DNA of 64,000 nt from Flavobacteriales bacterium UBA6049 (GCA_002429085.1 DIYR01000215.1:5662-69661); one strand, 5' to 3'. Positions 41,802 to 51,958 are shown, numbered from the stretch's first letter. Translations and numbers: made by a program. The notes: generated by a model not told the origin, from the letters alone.

Positions 41802-42155
41802 TTACATCCTCTTTCGAGAATGCATTTGCTCTTTGCGCTTTTCAGCCATCTCCTTATACTTCAGAAATTGCTCTTCTGTTAACACTTCTTTCATTGACAT
41901 CATATGCTCTTTTTTAGCCGCTGTTCTTTCCTCTCTGTTTTTATCTCTCAACTCTTGGCGCTTTGCCTGACTTTCGTCTAAAATCTTAGAAACATCCGCT
42001 TGTTGTTCTGCGGTCAACTCTAATTCCGCTGTTAACCTTTCCATCATCTTTTCTTTCCTCAACTCAGGATCTCCTCCTTTACGTGTCTCTTTTTGAGCCA
42101 GAGCAGAGAATGAAGAAACAAACACCATACTAACTAACACAATCCATGTTTTCAT
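41802..42155 (-). CDS. Spy/CpxP-like periplasmic helical protein
   Basis: The 117-residue protein has a signal peptide (MKTWIVLVSMVFVSSFSALA with a cut after ALA) and a highly charged helical mature part. It contains the pattern LTAEQQADVSKILDE and VLTEEQFLKYKEM, close to the LTxxQ repeats of Spy/CpxP chaperone-like proteins. It probably binds unfolded or metal-exposed envelope proteins, but this is inferred from the motif only. The gene is alone, with terminators on both sides (41757-41790 and 42194-42222). Confidence 0.78.
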   Translation of the reverse strand: MKTWIVLVSMVFVSSFSALAQKETRKGGDPELRKEKMMERLTAELELTAEQQADVSKILDESQAKRQELRDKNREERTAAKKEHMMSMKEVLTEEQFLKYKEMAEKRKEQMHSRKRM

Positions 42156-42193
42156 ACTTTTTGTTTTTAAAGATTATGTGAATTTGACGGCAT

Positions 42194-42222
42194 AAAAAAA
42201 GGAGGGTTTAATTACCCTCCTT
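42194..42222 (-). terminator. Intrinsic terminator after odhB
   Basis: AAGGAGGGT and ACCCTCCTT make a 9-base perfect stem with a 6-base loop, followed by seven T on the minus strand, 27 bases after the odhB stop. Confidence 0.85.
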
Positions 42223-42248
42223 CAATTTATCTATTGTTAGCTATCCAA

Positions 42249-43487
42249 TTATAAGCCTAATAGTACTTCTCCTGGATCTTTGCCTCCAAATACCATCTTT
42301 GCTGGATCTTCTAACATCTCTTTAATCTTATATAAGAAACTTACAGATTCCTTACCGTCAATAATGCGGTGATCGTAAGAAAGTGCGACATACATTACTG
42401 GTCTAATCTCAACCTGTCCGTTAACAGCTACAGGGCGCTCCACGATATTGTGCATACCCAAAATAGCACTTTGAGGAGGGTTGATGATTGGTGTACTCAA
42501 CATAGAACCAAATACACCACCATTAGTAATCGTAAAGGTTCCACCTGTCATCTCATCAATAGTCAACTTACCATCACGAGCCTTAACAGCTAAACGCTTT
42601 ATCTCAGCCTCAATCTCAGCTAAACTCATTTGTTCTGCATTTCTCAACACAGGAACCATTAGTCCTTTAGGAGATGAAACCGCAATACCTACATCTGCAT
42701 AATCATGATAAACTATTTCTTTACCATCAATCATTCCATTAACGGCTGGATATGCATTTAACGCTTCTGTAACCGCTTTTGTAAAGAATGACATAAATCC
42801 AAGATTTACATCATGCGTTTTCTTAAATACTTCTTTGTATTTCTTACGCAGATCCATTACTGGCTTCATATCTACTTCGTTGAACGTAGTCAACATAGCA
42901 GTTTCGCTCTTCACGCTTACTAAACGTTCTGCAACTTTTCTACGAAGAGTAGACATCTTCTCTCTGCGTTGCTCTCGGCTTCCTCCCCAACCTGCCATAG
43001 GAGCAGCTTGAATTCCACCTGAGATATACGCTTCTACATCGCCCTTCATGATTCTTCCACCAGTACCGCTTCCAGCAACTTGTTTTGCTTGAATTTGGTT
43101 TTGGTTCATCATTTCTTTCGCCAATGGGCTTGCTTTAGCTGAATCGTTCCCTGCAGGAGCAGCAGCTTTTTCTTCTTTTGGTGCTTCTGCCTTAGCTGGA
43201 GCCACTGGCGCTTCATCTGCGGCCTCTGCTTTTGGCTTTGCTTCACCCTGTACGCTAGTGTCAATTTTAACAACTACTTGGCCTACCTCTACAGTTTCGC
43301 CTTCTTCTACCAAAATTTCTATTTGGCCAGACTCTTCTGCTGTTAACTCAAGTGTTGCCTTATCCGAATCAATCTCAGCAATTGGTTGATCACGTTCCAC
43401 GTAATCTCCCGTTTCTACTAACCACTCGGCAATCTCAACTTCTGTAATCGACTCTCCCGGACTCGGGATTTTCATATCTAATATCAT
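42249..43487 (-). CDS. odhB: Dihydrolipoyllysine succinyltransferase, E2 of 2-oxoglutarate dehydrogenase
   Basis: E2 passes the succinyl group from lipoate to CoA in the TCA cycle. The 412-residue protein has one lipoyl domain with Lys43 in EIDSDKATLEL, an Ala/Pro/Glu-rich linker, a small E1/E3-binding domain (ASPLAKEMMNQNQI...GSGTGGRIMKGDVEAYI), and the catalytic core ending in SYDHRIIDGKESVSFL with the active His and Asp. The single lipoyl domain and core type match the succinyl- rather than acetyltransferase. It begins 13 bases after sucA. Confidence 0.96.
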   Translation of the reverse strand: MILDMKIPSPGESITEVEIAEWLVETGDYVERDQPIAEIDSDKATLELTAEESGQIEILVEEGETVEVGQVVVKIDTSVQGEAKPKAEAADEAPVAPAKAEAPKEEKAAAPAGNDSAKASPLAKEMMNQNQIQAKQVAGSGTGGRIMKGDVEAYISGGIQAAPMAGWGGSREQRREKMSTLRRKVAERLVSVKSETAMLTTFNEVDMKPVMDLRKKYKEVFKKTHDVNLGFMSFFTKAVTEALNAYPAVNGMIDGKEIVYHDYADVGIAVSSPKGLMVPVLRNAEQMSLAEIEAEIKRLAVKARDGKLTIDEMTGGTFTITNGGVFGSMLSTPIINPPQSAILGMHNIVERPVAVNGQVEIRPVMYVALSYDHRIIDGKESVSFLYKIKEMLEDPAKMVFGGKDPGEVLLGL

Positions 43488-43500
43488 CGTTCAGGATATT

Positions 43501-46206
43501 TTAAGCTATATCAAACGCTTTTTTCAAAATCAATTCTTGTCTTTTCTTGAATACTTCACCTGATCCAGATGCTGGACTCGCACTTTCTGATCTGGCAATG
43601 TATTTCAAGTTTCTATCATATACTCTAAATAGGTATGTAAGAGCACCCATATTTTCTGGTTCTTCTTGCGCCCAAACAATCTCAGCATCTCCATAGTTCG
43701 CTAAAACTTTATCCAATGCATCTTGAGGGAATGGGTACAGCTGCTCTATTCTTACCAACGCAACCTCTTCAGTACCTAGTTCTTCTCTTCTAGCTTCTAA
43801 ATCGTAATACAACTTACCGCTTGTTAAAACTACGCGTTTCACCTTTTTGGCATCTACCGTATCATCAATTACATACTGGAATGTTCCATTTGCCAGTTCA
43901 TCAATGCTAGACACACACTTGGGATGCCTTAACAATGATTTAGGTGTAAATACGATTAATGGCTTTCTGAAGTTGCGCTTCATTTGCTTACGCAACATAT
44001 GGTAATGATTGGCTGGTGTTGTACAATTTGCAATTTGCATATTGCCTTCTGCTGCCAACTGTAAGAATCTTTCTAAACGTGCACTTGAATGCTCTGCTCC
44101 TTGGCCTTCATAACCATGAGGCAATAGCATCACTAAACCATTCTGGTTTGTCCACTTATCCTCAGCTGCACTTAAGAACTGATCTAAGATAATTTGTGCT
44201 CCGTTGAAGAAATCTCCGAACTGAGCCTCCCAAATAACCAGTGAATTTGGAGATGCTAGTGCATAACCGTAATCGAACCCTAATACTCCATACTCACTTA
44301 GTAATGAGTTATAGATATTGAATTCTGCTTGTTCCTCACCAATGTTCTGAAGTGGAACATATTTTTCTTCTGAGTCTTCTAGTGTTACAACCGCGTGACG
44401 ATGTGAGAATGTTCCACGCTCAACATCTTGTCCAGAAATACGAACAGGATGTCCTTCATGTAACAACGTAGCATAAGCTAGCAACTCACCCATAGCCCAG
44501 TCTAAGCGATCTTCCTCAATCATGCTCAAACGATCTTTGAACAAGCGAACAATCTTCTTGAAGAATGGCTTGTCCTCAGGCAATGAACTGATAGTTTTAG
44601 CAATAGAAGCTAATTCATCACGATTAAACTTAGTGTCATAAGCTGCTGTTAAATCACTTACTTCACCTTTTTGGTAATCAGACCAAGTATGGCTTAAGAA
44701 ATCTGTGATATGTGCTTTATGAATAGTCTTCGATTCATCTAAACGCTCTTGGAGCAAGTCTTTAAATGAGGTCTCCAACTTTTTCAAGTCGTCTTTACTC
44801 ACCACACCTTCACTTACCAAGTGATCAACATAAATGTTTCTTGGGTTCGGGTGCTTCGCGATGGTTTTGTACAATAAAGGCTGTGTGAAACGAGGTTCAT
44901 CTCCTTCGTTGTGTCCATACTTACGGTAGCACAGTAAATCGATGTAAACGTCTTTGTTATATTTCTGACGGAACTCCAATGCTATTTTCATGGTGTGTAC
45001 CAACGCTTCAGCATCGTCACCATTTACATGGAATACAGGAGACAACGTCACCTTACTAATATCAGTACAATAGGTACTTGATCTACCATCAACATAGTTT
45101 GTTGTAAAACCAATTTGATTATTGATCACAATATGAATGGTTCCTCCTGTACGGTAACCTTTCAATTGAGACATTTGAGCCGTTTCGTAAACAATTCCTT
45201 GTCCAGCGATAGCCGCATCTCCATGAATCAAAATAGGCAATACGTTATTCTCTTCTTCTAAGTAGCTATCTAGTTTGGCTCTACTGATACCCTGAACTAC
45301 AGGATCTACTGCTTCTAAGTGAGATGGGTTTGGAGAAAGTGTTAAATGAACTTTCTTACCCGACTTCGTTACCACATCAGCAGATGAACCCAAGTGATAT
45401 TTCACATCACCATCAAATTCATCTTCTTCATATTCTTTACTCTGGAATTCAGAGAAAATTTGCTCATATGTTTTGTTGAAGATGTTCGCCAACACATTCA
45501 ATCTTCCGCGGTGAGCCATACCAACCACAACTTCTTGAACGCCTAAATCAGCACCATATTCAACTAATAAATCTAATGCTGGAATAATGGCTTCACCACC
45601 TTCTAGTGAGAATCGTTTTTGACCAACGAACTTCGTATGTAAGAAACTCTCAAAGACTACTGCCTCGTTCAATTTCTCTAAAATTCGAAGCTTCTCATCC
45701 TTTGTAAAGCTTGGTGTGTTTTTATTCTCTTCAACACGCTTAATCAACCAGTTTAGTTGAGAAGGCTTACGGTTGTACACGTATTCAACACCAATGCTAT
45801 GACAATAGCTTTGATTTAAAAAGTTAACAATATCTCTTAGCGTTGCCGCTCCAATCCCCAATTCATTTCCCGCCTGGAATGTTGTATCCAAATCGGCTTC
45901 AGATAACCCGAAATATTCTAACGAAATCGTATCGGTATACTGTCTTCTTATTCTTACTGGGTTGGTCTTTGTAAACAAATGACCTCGCGTACGGTAACCT
46001 GCAATTAGTTCCTGAACCTTGAACTCTTTTTCAAAGTTCTCTGGAATTGTTCCGTCTCCCTCTTCGTAAGATGTTTTTGAGAATTCAAACCCTTCGAAAA
46101 ATTTTCTCCATCCGAAGTCTACGGATTCTGGGTCTGCTTTGTACTGTTTGTATAAATCTTCAACTGCGTTAACGTCTCCGTTGCCGAGATACGAGAATTT
46201 GTCCAT
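43501..46206 (-). CDS. sucA: 2-oxoglutarate dehydrogenase E1
   Basis: E1 decarboxylates 2-oxoglutarate with thiamine diphosphate. The 901-residue protein has the short N-terminal E2-binding segment (KFSYLGNGDVNAVEDLYKQY), the region VVVGMAHRGRLNVLAN, the ThDP motif HGDAAIAGQGIVYETAQMS, the cofactor loop YRKYGHNEGDEPRFTQP, and a pyrimidine-domain C-terminal half with FGDFFNGAQIILDQFLSA. The gene is followed by odhB in one operon and preceded by a -7 box at 46232-46239. No E3 gene is nearby. Confidence 0.97.
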   Translation of the reverse strand: MDKFSYLGNGDVNAVEDLYKQYKADPESVDFGWRKFFEGFEFSKTSYEEGDGTIPENFEKEFKVQELIAGYRTRGHLFTKTNPVRIRRQYTDTISLEYFGLSEADLDTTFQAGNELGIGAATLRDIVNFLNQSYCHSIGVEYVYNRKPSQLNWLIKRVEENKNTPSFTKDEKLRILEKLNEAVVFESFLHTKFVGQKRFSLEGGEAIIPALDLLVEYGADLGVQEVVVGMAHRGRLNVLANIFNKTYEQIFSEFQSKEYEEDEFDGDVKYHLGSSADVVTKSGKKVHLTLSPNPSHLEAVDPVVQGISRAKLDSYLEEENNVLPILIHGDAAIAGQGIVYETAQMSQLKGYRTGGTIHIVINNQIGFTTNYVDGRSSTYCTDISKVTLSPVFHVNGDDAEALVHTMKIALEFRQKYNKDVYIDLLCYRKYGHNEGDEPRFTQPLLYKTIAKHPNPRNIYVDHLVSEGVVSKDDLKKLETSFKDLLQERLDESKTIHKAHITDFLSHTWSDYQKGEVSDLTAAYDTKFNRDELASIAKTISSLPEDKPFFKKIVRLFKDRLSMIEEDRLDWAMGELLAYATLLHEGHPVRISGQDVERGTFSHRHAVVTLEDSEEKYVPLQNIGEEQAEFNIYNSLLSEYGVLGFDYGYALASPNSLVIWEAQFGDFFNGAQIILDQFLSAAEDKWTNQNGLVMLLPHGYEGQGAEHSSARLERFLQLAAEGNMQIANCTTPANHYHMLRKQMKRNFRKPLIVFTPKSLLRHPKCVSSIDELANGTFQYVIDDTVDAKKVKRVVLTSGKLYYDLEARREELGTEEVALVRIEQLYPFPQDALDKVLANYGDAEIVWAQEEPENMGALTYLFRVYDRNLKYIARSESASPASGSGEVFKKRQELILKKAFDIA

Positions 46207-46231
46207 TCTTACTCAATGCTGTGAAAGGAAA

Positions 46232-46239
46232 CAAATTTA
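46232..46239 (-). promoter_or_regulatory. -7 promoter box TAAATTTG of sucA
   Basis: A perfect TAnnTTTG match on the minus strand, 25 bases before the sucA ATG, in the 99-base gap after the hypothetical gene. A TTG at the usual distance is not seen. Confidence 0.45.
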
Positions 46240-46305
46240 AACTTTTATACACTCCTCATTCAGTGAATTTAGACTTTTAGTCTGTAAATTATTTCATTCG
46301 AAAAT

Positions 46306-46665
46306 CTACGTTTCACTAGCCCATTTCAATCGCCAATTTACTTTTTGTAATTCGCGTTCAATTATTAGCTTCAACAGAACATTTTCTGCATTCTCATCTG
46401 AATCAGATAATGCAATAGCCACCTGATTTTCAGACATGTCAACCCGATACAACACATTGCTTAAGCCATGCACATCTTGATTTACAAAGACACGTAATTG
46501 GTTTAATAATTCTGTTAAAAATGCAGGAACATCTTCAGTTTGACCATCGATTGCATAACCTTGTAAAGCAAAATCCTTTTTGATTTGTTGCAATACCATC
46601 TGGATCAATTGCTCGTTCCATTGAACGGTTGGAAGCATGTCTTGAAAAGTGACAAGTTGATTCAT
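46306..46665 (-). CDS. Conserved hypothetical protein
   Basis: I do not recognise a named family for this 119-residue protein. It is soluble, acidic to neutral and predicted mixed alpha/beta, with segments FLTELLNQLRVFVNQDVHGL and LLKLIIERELQKVNWRLKW. No signal peptide, membrane helix or metal motif is seen. It lies upstream of sucA on the same strand with a 99-base gap and is divergent from the TIGR01777 gene, 23 bases away. Coding bias and length look real. Confidence 0.7.
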   Translation of the reverse strand: MNQLVTFQDMLPTVQWNEQLIQMVLQQIKKDFALQGYAIDGQTEDVPAFLTELLNQLRVFVNQDVHGLSNVLYRVDMSENQVAIALSDSDENAENVLLKLIIERELQKVNWRLKWASET

Positions 46666-46688
46666 ATCTAGATCAAAAATATGGCATC

Positions 46689-47579
46689 ATGAAGGTTCTT
46701 ATAACGGGCGGTAGTGGATTAGTTGGAAAACGACTCAGTGAAATTTTAGCGAAACAAGGTTGTGAAATTGGTTGGCTTTCTAGGTCGAAAAGATCAATCG
46801 ATCAGATACGTGTTTTTCAATGGGATGTTCACGCTCAAACGATAGATCAAAAGGCAATTGAATGGGCAGATGGTATTATCCATTTAGCTGGAGCTGGAGT
46901 TGCGGATAAGCGATGGACAGAAGCTAGAAAAAAAGAAATTCTTGAAAGCCGTACACTTAGTACCCGCTTACTCAAAACAGCAATTGAAGCTGCTAACAAT
47001 AAACCAACTGTTTTTGTAAGTGCAAGCGCCATTGGATTTTATGGATTTAAAACGAGCGATGCTTGGCTGACAGAAAGTAGCCCTGCAGGAAATGAGTTCT
47101 TAGCCAAAGTAACAGTAGACTGGGAAAAAGAAGTTCAAGAAATTGAGAAACTTGGAATTACTACTAGTTGGATTCGTGTAGGAATAGTTTTGAGTAAAGA
47201 AGGTGGCGCTTTAGTTGAAATGACCAAACCACCTGTTGTTGCTCCACTTGGGTCTGGAAAACAATGGATGCCCTGGATACATATAGATGATTTGTGTTTA
47301 CTCTTTGCTCATGCATTGAACAACAATCTCATAGGTGCATTAAATGGAGTTGCGCCCAACCCCACACTTCATCATGTATTTATGAAATCTCTTTCAAAAG
47401 CTGCTTCCAAAGTCTATTTACCAATTGGAGTTCCTGCATTTGCTTTGCGCATTGCAGTAGGTGAAATGGCTGGAATGCTAACTGAAGGAACTAGGGTTTC
47501 TGCAAAGCACACTCTTTCTACAGGATACACATTTCAATATCCTATGCTAGAAGATGCTTTGAACGAGATCTATCAATGA
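46689..47579 (+). CDS. TIGR01777 family NAD-dependent epimerase/SDR39U1-like protein
   Basis: The 296-residue extended short-chain dehydrogenase-like protein opens with the Rossmann loop VLITGGSGLVGKRL at residues 3-16 and carries the family blocks IIHLAGAGVADKRWTE, SASAIGFYG, TSWIRVGIVLSKEGGAL and MPWIHIDDL. These place it in TIGR01777 (YfcH, SulA-like in cyanobacteria, SDR39U1). The enzymatic activity of the family is unproven. It converges with the prenyl synthase gene and shares 7 bases with it at the 3' end. Confidence 0.92.
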   Translation: MKVLITGGSGLVGKRLSEILAKQGCEIGWLSRSKRSIDQIRVFQWDVHAQTIDQKAIEWADGIIHLAGAGVADKRWTEARKKEILESRTLSTRLLKTAIEAANNKPTVFVSASAIGFYGFKTSDAWLTESSPAGNEFLAKVTVDWEKEVQEIEKLGITTSWIRVGIVLSKEGGALVEMTKPPVVAPLGSGKQWMPWIHIDDLCLLFAHALNNNLIGALNGVAPNPTLHHVFMKSLSKAASKVYLPIGVPAFALRIAVGEMAGMLTEGTRVSAKHTLSTGYTFQYPMLEDALNEIYQ

Positions 47580-48544
47580 TCTCGTTCCATTAACCAATTG
47601 GCAAACGTTTCAAAATTGGCCCTTTTGTCGCTTGGCATCATGCTACATTTAGCCAAAGATTCTAGCGAATCGCTGTAATATCGATCCATTACTTCTTTCG
47701 CTTTTTCGCCAGCTCCAAGATGTGTGAAGAGTTCAGTAACTTCCTTTACTTTTTGCTGTGGTTGATCACTCGTATCTAACCACTTATTTAATTCTAGTTG
47801 CTGATCTCCATGGGCTGTTTCAAGCGCATGAATCATCAATAATGTTTTCTTGTTGGCAAGGATATCACCACCAACCTGTTTCCCGAATTTTTCAGGATCT
47901 CCATATACATCTAACCAATCATCTTTGATCTGGAAAGCAATTCCAAGTTTTACCCCAAAATCATAGAGGTGTTGTTGATCTTGCTCTGGTGCACTACTTA
48001 CAATAGCACCAAATTGAAGCGCTGCTCCTAATAAAACTGATGTTTTCAACCGAATCATCTCGATGTACTGATCTTGAGAGATCGCTGTAGACTCCTCAAA
48101 ATTGACATCAAACTGCTGTCCTTCGCATACTTCTAAAGCTACTTTATTGAAGGCATTCATCAACGCTGCAATATGCTGTTGATCGCACTTTACGAGTTGC
48201 ATGTAAGCTTGAATTAACATGGCATCTCCGGAGAGAATTGCTCGGTTGACATCCCACTTTTCGTGCACCGTTTCTTTACCTCTGCGCAATGGAGCATCAT
48301 CCATAATATCATCATGCACCAAGGTAAAGTTGTGAAATATCTCAACACTCAGCGCCTGCGGAATGGCCTGTTTCCAATTGCCATAAGCATCAGCAGCTAG
48401 TAAAGTAAGAACAGGTCTTAAACGCTTACCTCCTAAGTTGAGAATGTACCGAATTGGTTCGTAAAGTTCGTTAGGTTGTTGTGGATATGTTAAATCAGCT
48501 AACGATGATAAAATCGCCTCTTGAAAGGGCTTTATGTTGTTCAT
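47573..48544 (-). CDS. Polyprenyl diphosphate synthase, probably short-chain (farnesyl/geranylgeranyl)
   Basis: The 323-residue trans-prenyltransferase has IRYILNLGGKRLRPVL, the first Asp-rich motif in LVHDDIMDDAPLRRG and the second in FQIKDDWLDV. The fifth residue before the first motif is Phe, a bulky residue that blocks chain growth beyond C15-C20, so a farnesyl or geranylgeranyl product is likely; the other synthase at 32630-33604 has Ala there. The start codon overlaps the rmlA stop by one base (TAATG). Confidence 0.93.
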   Translation of the reverse strand: MNNIKPFQEAILSSLADLTYPQQPNELYEPIRYILNLGGKRLRPVLTLLAADAYGNWKQAIPQALSVEIFHNFTLVHDDIMDDAPLRRGKETVHEKWDVNRAILSGDAMLIQAYMQLVKCDQQHIAALMNAFNKVALEVCEGQQFDVNFEESTAISQDQYIEMIRLKTSVLLGAALQFGAIVSSAPEQDQQHLYDFGVKLGIAFQIKDDWLDVYGDPEKFGKQVGGDILANKKTLLMIHALETAHGDQQLELNKWLDTSDQPQQKVKEVTELFTHLGAGEKAKEVMDRYYSDSLESLAKCSMMPSDKRANFETFANWLMERDH

Positions 48545-49404
48545 TATTTAAGCAAGTTCAGTAAATAATTACCATAACCACTCTTAGTCAATGTTGTTGC
48601 AATTTTCTCTAATTGAGTGGCATCTATAAAGCCCATACGATAGGCAATCTCTTCAATACATCCAATCTTCAATCCTTGTCTTTCTTCAATTACTTGAACA
48701 AAAGACCCCGCTTGCATCAACGAAGCATGGGTTCCAGTATCTAACCAAGCGGTTCCTCTATCAAATACTTGCACGCTCAACTTTCCAGCATCTAAGTAAT
48801 ACTTGTTAACGTCTGTAATTTCATATTCACCTCGGGCACTTGGTTGGATATTTTTTGCCACCTCTACCACTGAATTATCGTAATAGTACAACCCTGGAAC
48901 TGCATAGTTACTCTTAGGTTGTTGTGGCTTTTCTTCTATGGAAATAGCTTTATTACTTGAATCAAACTCTACCACACCATATCGCTCAGGATCAGAAACA
49001 TGGTATGCAAATACTACTCCTCCTTCAGGATTAGTGCATGCTTGTAGTTTACGAGATAGTTTAGACGCATAGAATATGTTGTCTCCAAGAATGAGACATA
49101 CAGAATCGTTTCCAATAAACTCTTCGCCTATTACAAAGGCTTGTGCCAATCCGTTTGGCACTTCCTGTACAGCATACGTAAACTCGCATCCTAGTGATTT
49201 ACCATCACCTAGTAATCTTTCGAAATGTGGTAAATCATGCGGAGTAGAAATGATTAAGACTTCTCTAATACCACTCATCAAAAGAACTGACAACGGGTAA
49301 TAGATCATAGGTTTGTCGTAAACAGGCATTAACTGTTTACTCATGGCTAAGGTTAATGGATGTAGACGTGTTCCAGAACCTCCAGCTAAAATTATTCCTT
49401 TCAT
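48544..49404 (-). CDS. rfbA: Glucose-1-phosphate thymidylyltransferase
   Basis: RmlA/RfbA makes dTDP-glucose from dTTP and glucose-1-phosphate, the first step to dTDP-L-rhamnose for O-antigen or glycoproteins. The 286-residue protein has the signature KGIILAGGSGTRLHPLT at residues 2-18, PVYDKPMIYYPLS, and LILGDNIFY. The dTDP-rhamnose partners rfbB, rfbC and rfbD are not in the window; here the gene sits between an MMPL exporter (4-base overlap) and a prenyl synthase. Confidence 0.95.
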   Translation of the reverse strand: MKGIILAGGSGTRLHPLTLAMSKQLMPVYDKPMIYYPLSVLLMSGIREVLIISTPHDLPHFERLLGDGKSLGCEFTYAVQEVPNGLAQAFVIGEEFIGNDSVCLILGDNIFYASKLSRKLQACTNPEGGVVFAYHVSDPERYGVVEFDSSNKAISIEEKPQQPKSNYAVPGLYYYDNSVVEVAKNIQPSARGEYEITDVNKYYLDAGKLSVQVFDRGTAWLDTGTHASLMQAGSFVQVIEERQGLKIGCIEEIAYRMGFIDATQLEKIATTLTKSGYGNYLLNLLK

Positions 49405-51827
49405 AGCTTTTTGTTTGATGGAGAACTCTCCGTTATTTGGGGATCATCTTCACGAATAGTTAGAAAGTCGTAATCTATATCATCCTCTTCATCGAGCAAT
49501 TGCGCAAAAGGCTCTTTAAATGATTTTTGGGTAACGGCTTTATCTAAGGTCATCAAGAAAGATGGTAACAACACTAAGTTAGCCAACATGGCGATTAAAA
49601 GTGTAATTGATACCAAAATTCCGAGTGCTTGTGTTCCACCAAACTGAGAAGTTGAAAAAACACTGAATCCAAAGAATAATATTATGGATGTGTAGATCAT
49701 ACTTACTCCTGTTTCGCGAACGCTTGTTAAAACCGCTTCTCTAATGTTCCAATTGCTGTCTATTAATTCTTGACGATACTTTGCTAGAAAGTGAATGGTA
49801 TCATCTATTGAGATTCCGAATGCGATACTAAATACCAAAATGGTAGACGGTTTTAGTGCTATACCAAAGTAACCCATCATGGCTCCAGTAAAAATGAGGG
49901 GAATCAGGTTGGTGAAAATTGACATGGCTACCATTCGAATTGAGGTAAACAATAGTGCCATGATCACAGCAATAATTCCAATGGCTAACAACAAGCTGAT
50001 GATCAAATTATTCACCAAGTAATTGGTTCCTTTTAAATAAACAATAGAGGTACCAGTAAACGAAACATCGTACTTATCTGCTGGAAATATCTCCTCAACT
50101 TTTGGTTTCAGATCTTGAATCAACGAATCCATTTGAATAGTTCCTACATCACGCATTTGGGTAGAAATACGTGTGTACTGTTCTGTTGAATCAATAAATG
50201 ACCTCAACATATTCGCTCCTTTTTTACCTGACATATTATCTATGTAAGGCTTAAAGAAGACTTGCTCTTGCGAACTAATCAATTTGTATTGAGCTGGGTT
50301 ACCACCATAATATGCTTGCCGAACAAATTTGATTCCATCTGCAATACTCAATGGTTTAGAGAACTCTGGGTATTCAGCTAATAACTCTTCTACTCTTTCG
50401 ATTCGCTTGAGTGTGCTACGCTTGCTTGCTTTACCTGGCTTTTTAGCATCTATGCTAATCTCAAATGGCATAACACCATCAAACTGATCTTCGAAGTAAT
50501 GTAGGTCGGTTACAATTTGGCTGTCCTCAGGTAGGTCATCCACCAAGTTTCCGGTAGTAATAATTCTAGTGATTCCATAAATACCTACCACTACTAAAAT
50601 ACCTGCAACCCAATAAATCTTAGTACGATGACCACTCACTAAATTCTCTAAAATAGCTACTACTTTACCTACCCAGGTCACTTGCAAGTGACGCATGTGC
50701 TCGTCTTTTGGTGGTGGTAAATAGCTAAAAATGGTTGGCACTAAGAAGATGGATAATACAAACAGTACCACAATATTAATGGATGCTACTACCCCAAACT
50801 CAACTAGAATGGCGCTCTGCGTAAATACAAAGGCTAGGAATCCGATTGCTGTAGTAAGGTTGGTCATCAAAGTTGCTTTACCAATCTTTTTGATGATGCG
50901 TGTTAAAGCCAATACTTTGTTTCGATGACGGTTATATTCTGCGTGGTACTTGTTGATTAAGTACACACTATTTGGAATTCCGATTACGATAACTAGTGGA
51001 GGAATAATAGAAGTTAAGATTGTCATTTCGTAACCCAAAATGGCAATGATTCCCATACTCCAAACTACTCCCATAGCCACAATGAGCATGCTTACTAATA
51101 CTGGTGGGGCACTTCTAAAAAACAATGTCAGAATAAGAATGGTTACTGCAATTGCCAGGACAATAAACATTTGTAGCTCACTCTTAATTAACCTAGTAGT
51201 ACTTGCTCTAATGTATGGTAAACCACTGTAAACAAGATCTATCCCTGTATTTTCTTCAAACGATTCTGCCTCTGTTAACACAGCATCAATTAACGGTTCA
51301 CGAGCCGGAGAATCGAAAATGGGCACATTCAAACTAACGGCCATGAAGCTTACGCCATCATCGTTATAAATCTTGTCTTTGTAAAATGGCATGCTGTGAA
51401 TCAACGCACGCACACTATCTAGCTCTTGTTGGCTAGTTAGAGGTCTATCCACTACCGACTGCAATTTGAATTCCTTTTTATCAGAATCTTTCACCACATT
51501 CAATAATCTATTTACTGCCACCACAGTATCTACACCATGAATTTGTTCTATCCGCTTAGAAAGAGCATACCATTCATTGAATAACTCCAAGCTATCCAAA
51601 GGGTTTTCTTCTATTGCAAATAGAAATGCCATGGCCTCTTGACCATATCGATCTTTGAATGCTTCGTACTCAACAAGAGTAGAATCGCTATCTGGAAGAA
51701 GTTTGGGTAATGTCCATTGCAGTTTGTTCTCGGTACTCTTGTATACCATGAACATGGTAAGCATGGCTAGTACCACTAAAATAAATGTTCGTTGTCGAAG
51801 TATAAATCGAGCTAGTATCTCCCACAT
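49401..51827 (-). CDS. MMPL/RND family transporter
   Basis: The 808-residue protein has the twelve-helix RND/MMPL layout: one helix near residue 15, a large periplasmic loop, five helices near 220-380, a second helix and loop from about 410, and five helices near 600-775. The motif VFSIAFGISIDDTIHFLAKYR carries the paired aspartates of helix 10 typical of proton-coupled MMPL proteins. Members export lipids or hydrophobic molecules from the inner membrane. The last 40 residues are acidic and likely cytoplasmic. Its stop overlaps the rmlA start by 4 bases. The substrate is unknown. Confidence 0.92.
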   Translation of the reverse strand: MWEILARFILRQRTFILVVLAMLTMFMVYKSTENKLQWTLPKLLPDSDSTLVEYEAFKDRYGQEAMAFLFAIEENPLDSLELFNEWYALSKRIEQIHGVDTVVAVNRLLNVVKDSDKKEFKLQSVVDRPLTSQQELDSVRALIHSMPFYKDKIYNDDGVSFMAVSLNVPIFDSPAREPLIDAVLTEAESFEENTGIDLVYSGLPYIRASTTRLIKSELQMFIVLAIAVTILILTLFFRSAPPVLVSMLIVAMGVVWSMGIIAILGYEMTILTSIIPPLVIVIGIPNSVYLINKYHAEYNRHRNKVLALTRIIKKIGKATLMTNLTTAIGFLAFVFTQSAILVEFGVVASINIVVLFVLSIFLVPTIFSYLPPPKDEHMRHLQVTWVGKVVAILENLVSGHRTKIYWVAGILVVVGIYGITRIITTGNLVDDLPEDSQIVTDLHYFEDQFDGVMPFEISIDAKKPGKASKRSTLKRIERVEELLAEYPEFSKPLSIADGIKFVRQAYYGGNPAQYKLISSQEQVFFKPYIDNMSGKKGANMLRSFIDSTEQYTRISTQMRDVGTIQMDSLIQDLKPKVEEIFPADKYDVSFTGTSIVYLKGTNYLVNNLIISLLLAIGIIAVIMALLFTSIRMVAMSIFTNLIPLIFTGAMMGYFGIALKPSTILVFSIAFGISIDDTIHFLAKYRQELIDSNWNIREAVLTSVRETGVSMIYTSIILFFGFSVFSTSQFGGTQALGILVSITLLIAMLANLVLLPSFLMTLDKAVTQKSFKEPFAQLLDEEDDIDYDFLTIREDDPQITESSPSNKKL

Positions 51828-51958
51828 AGACCTTTAAATCCGTATAAAGTTGACAAAGGTAACAGCCTCATTCAAGTAGTCACTACTTTATGGTTGAACA
51901 TAATGTACTGGAGGGAACTAAGTGCTGAAATATTTGTTAAAAGGGCTGTTGGAAAACC

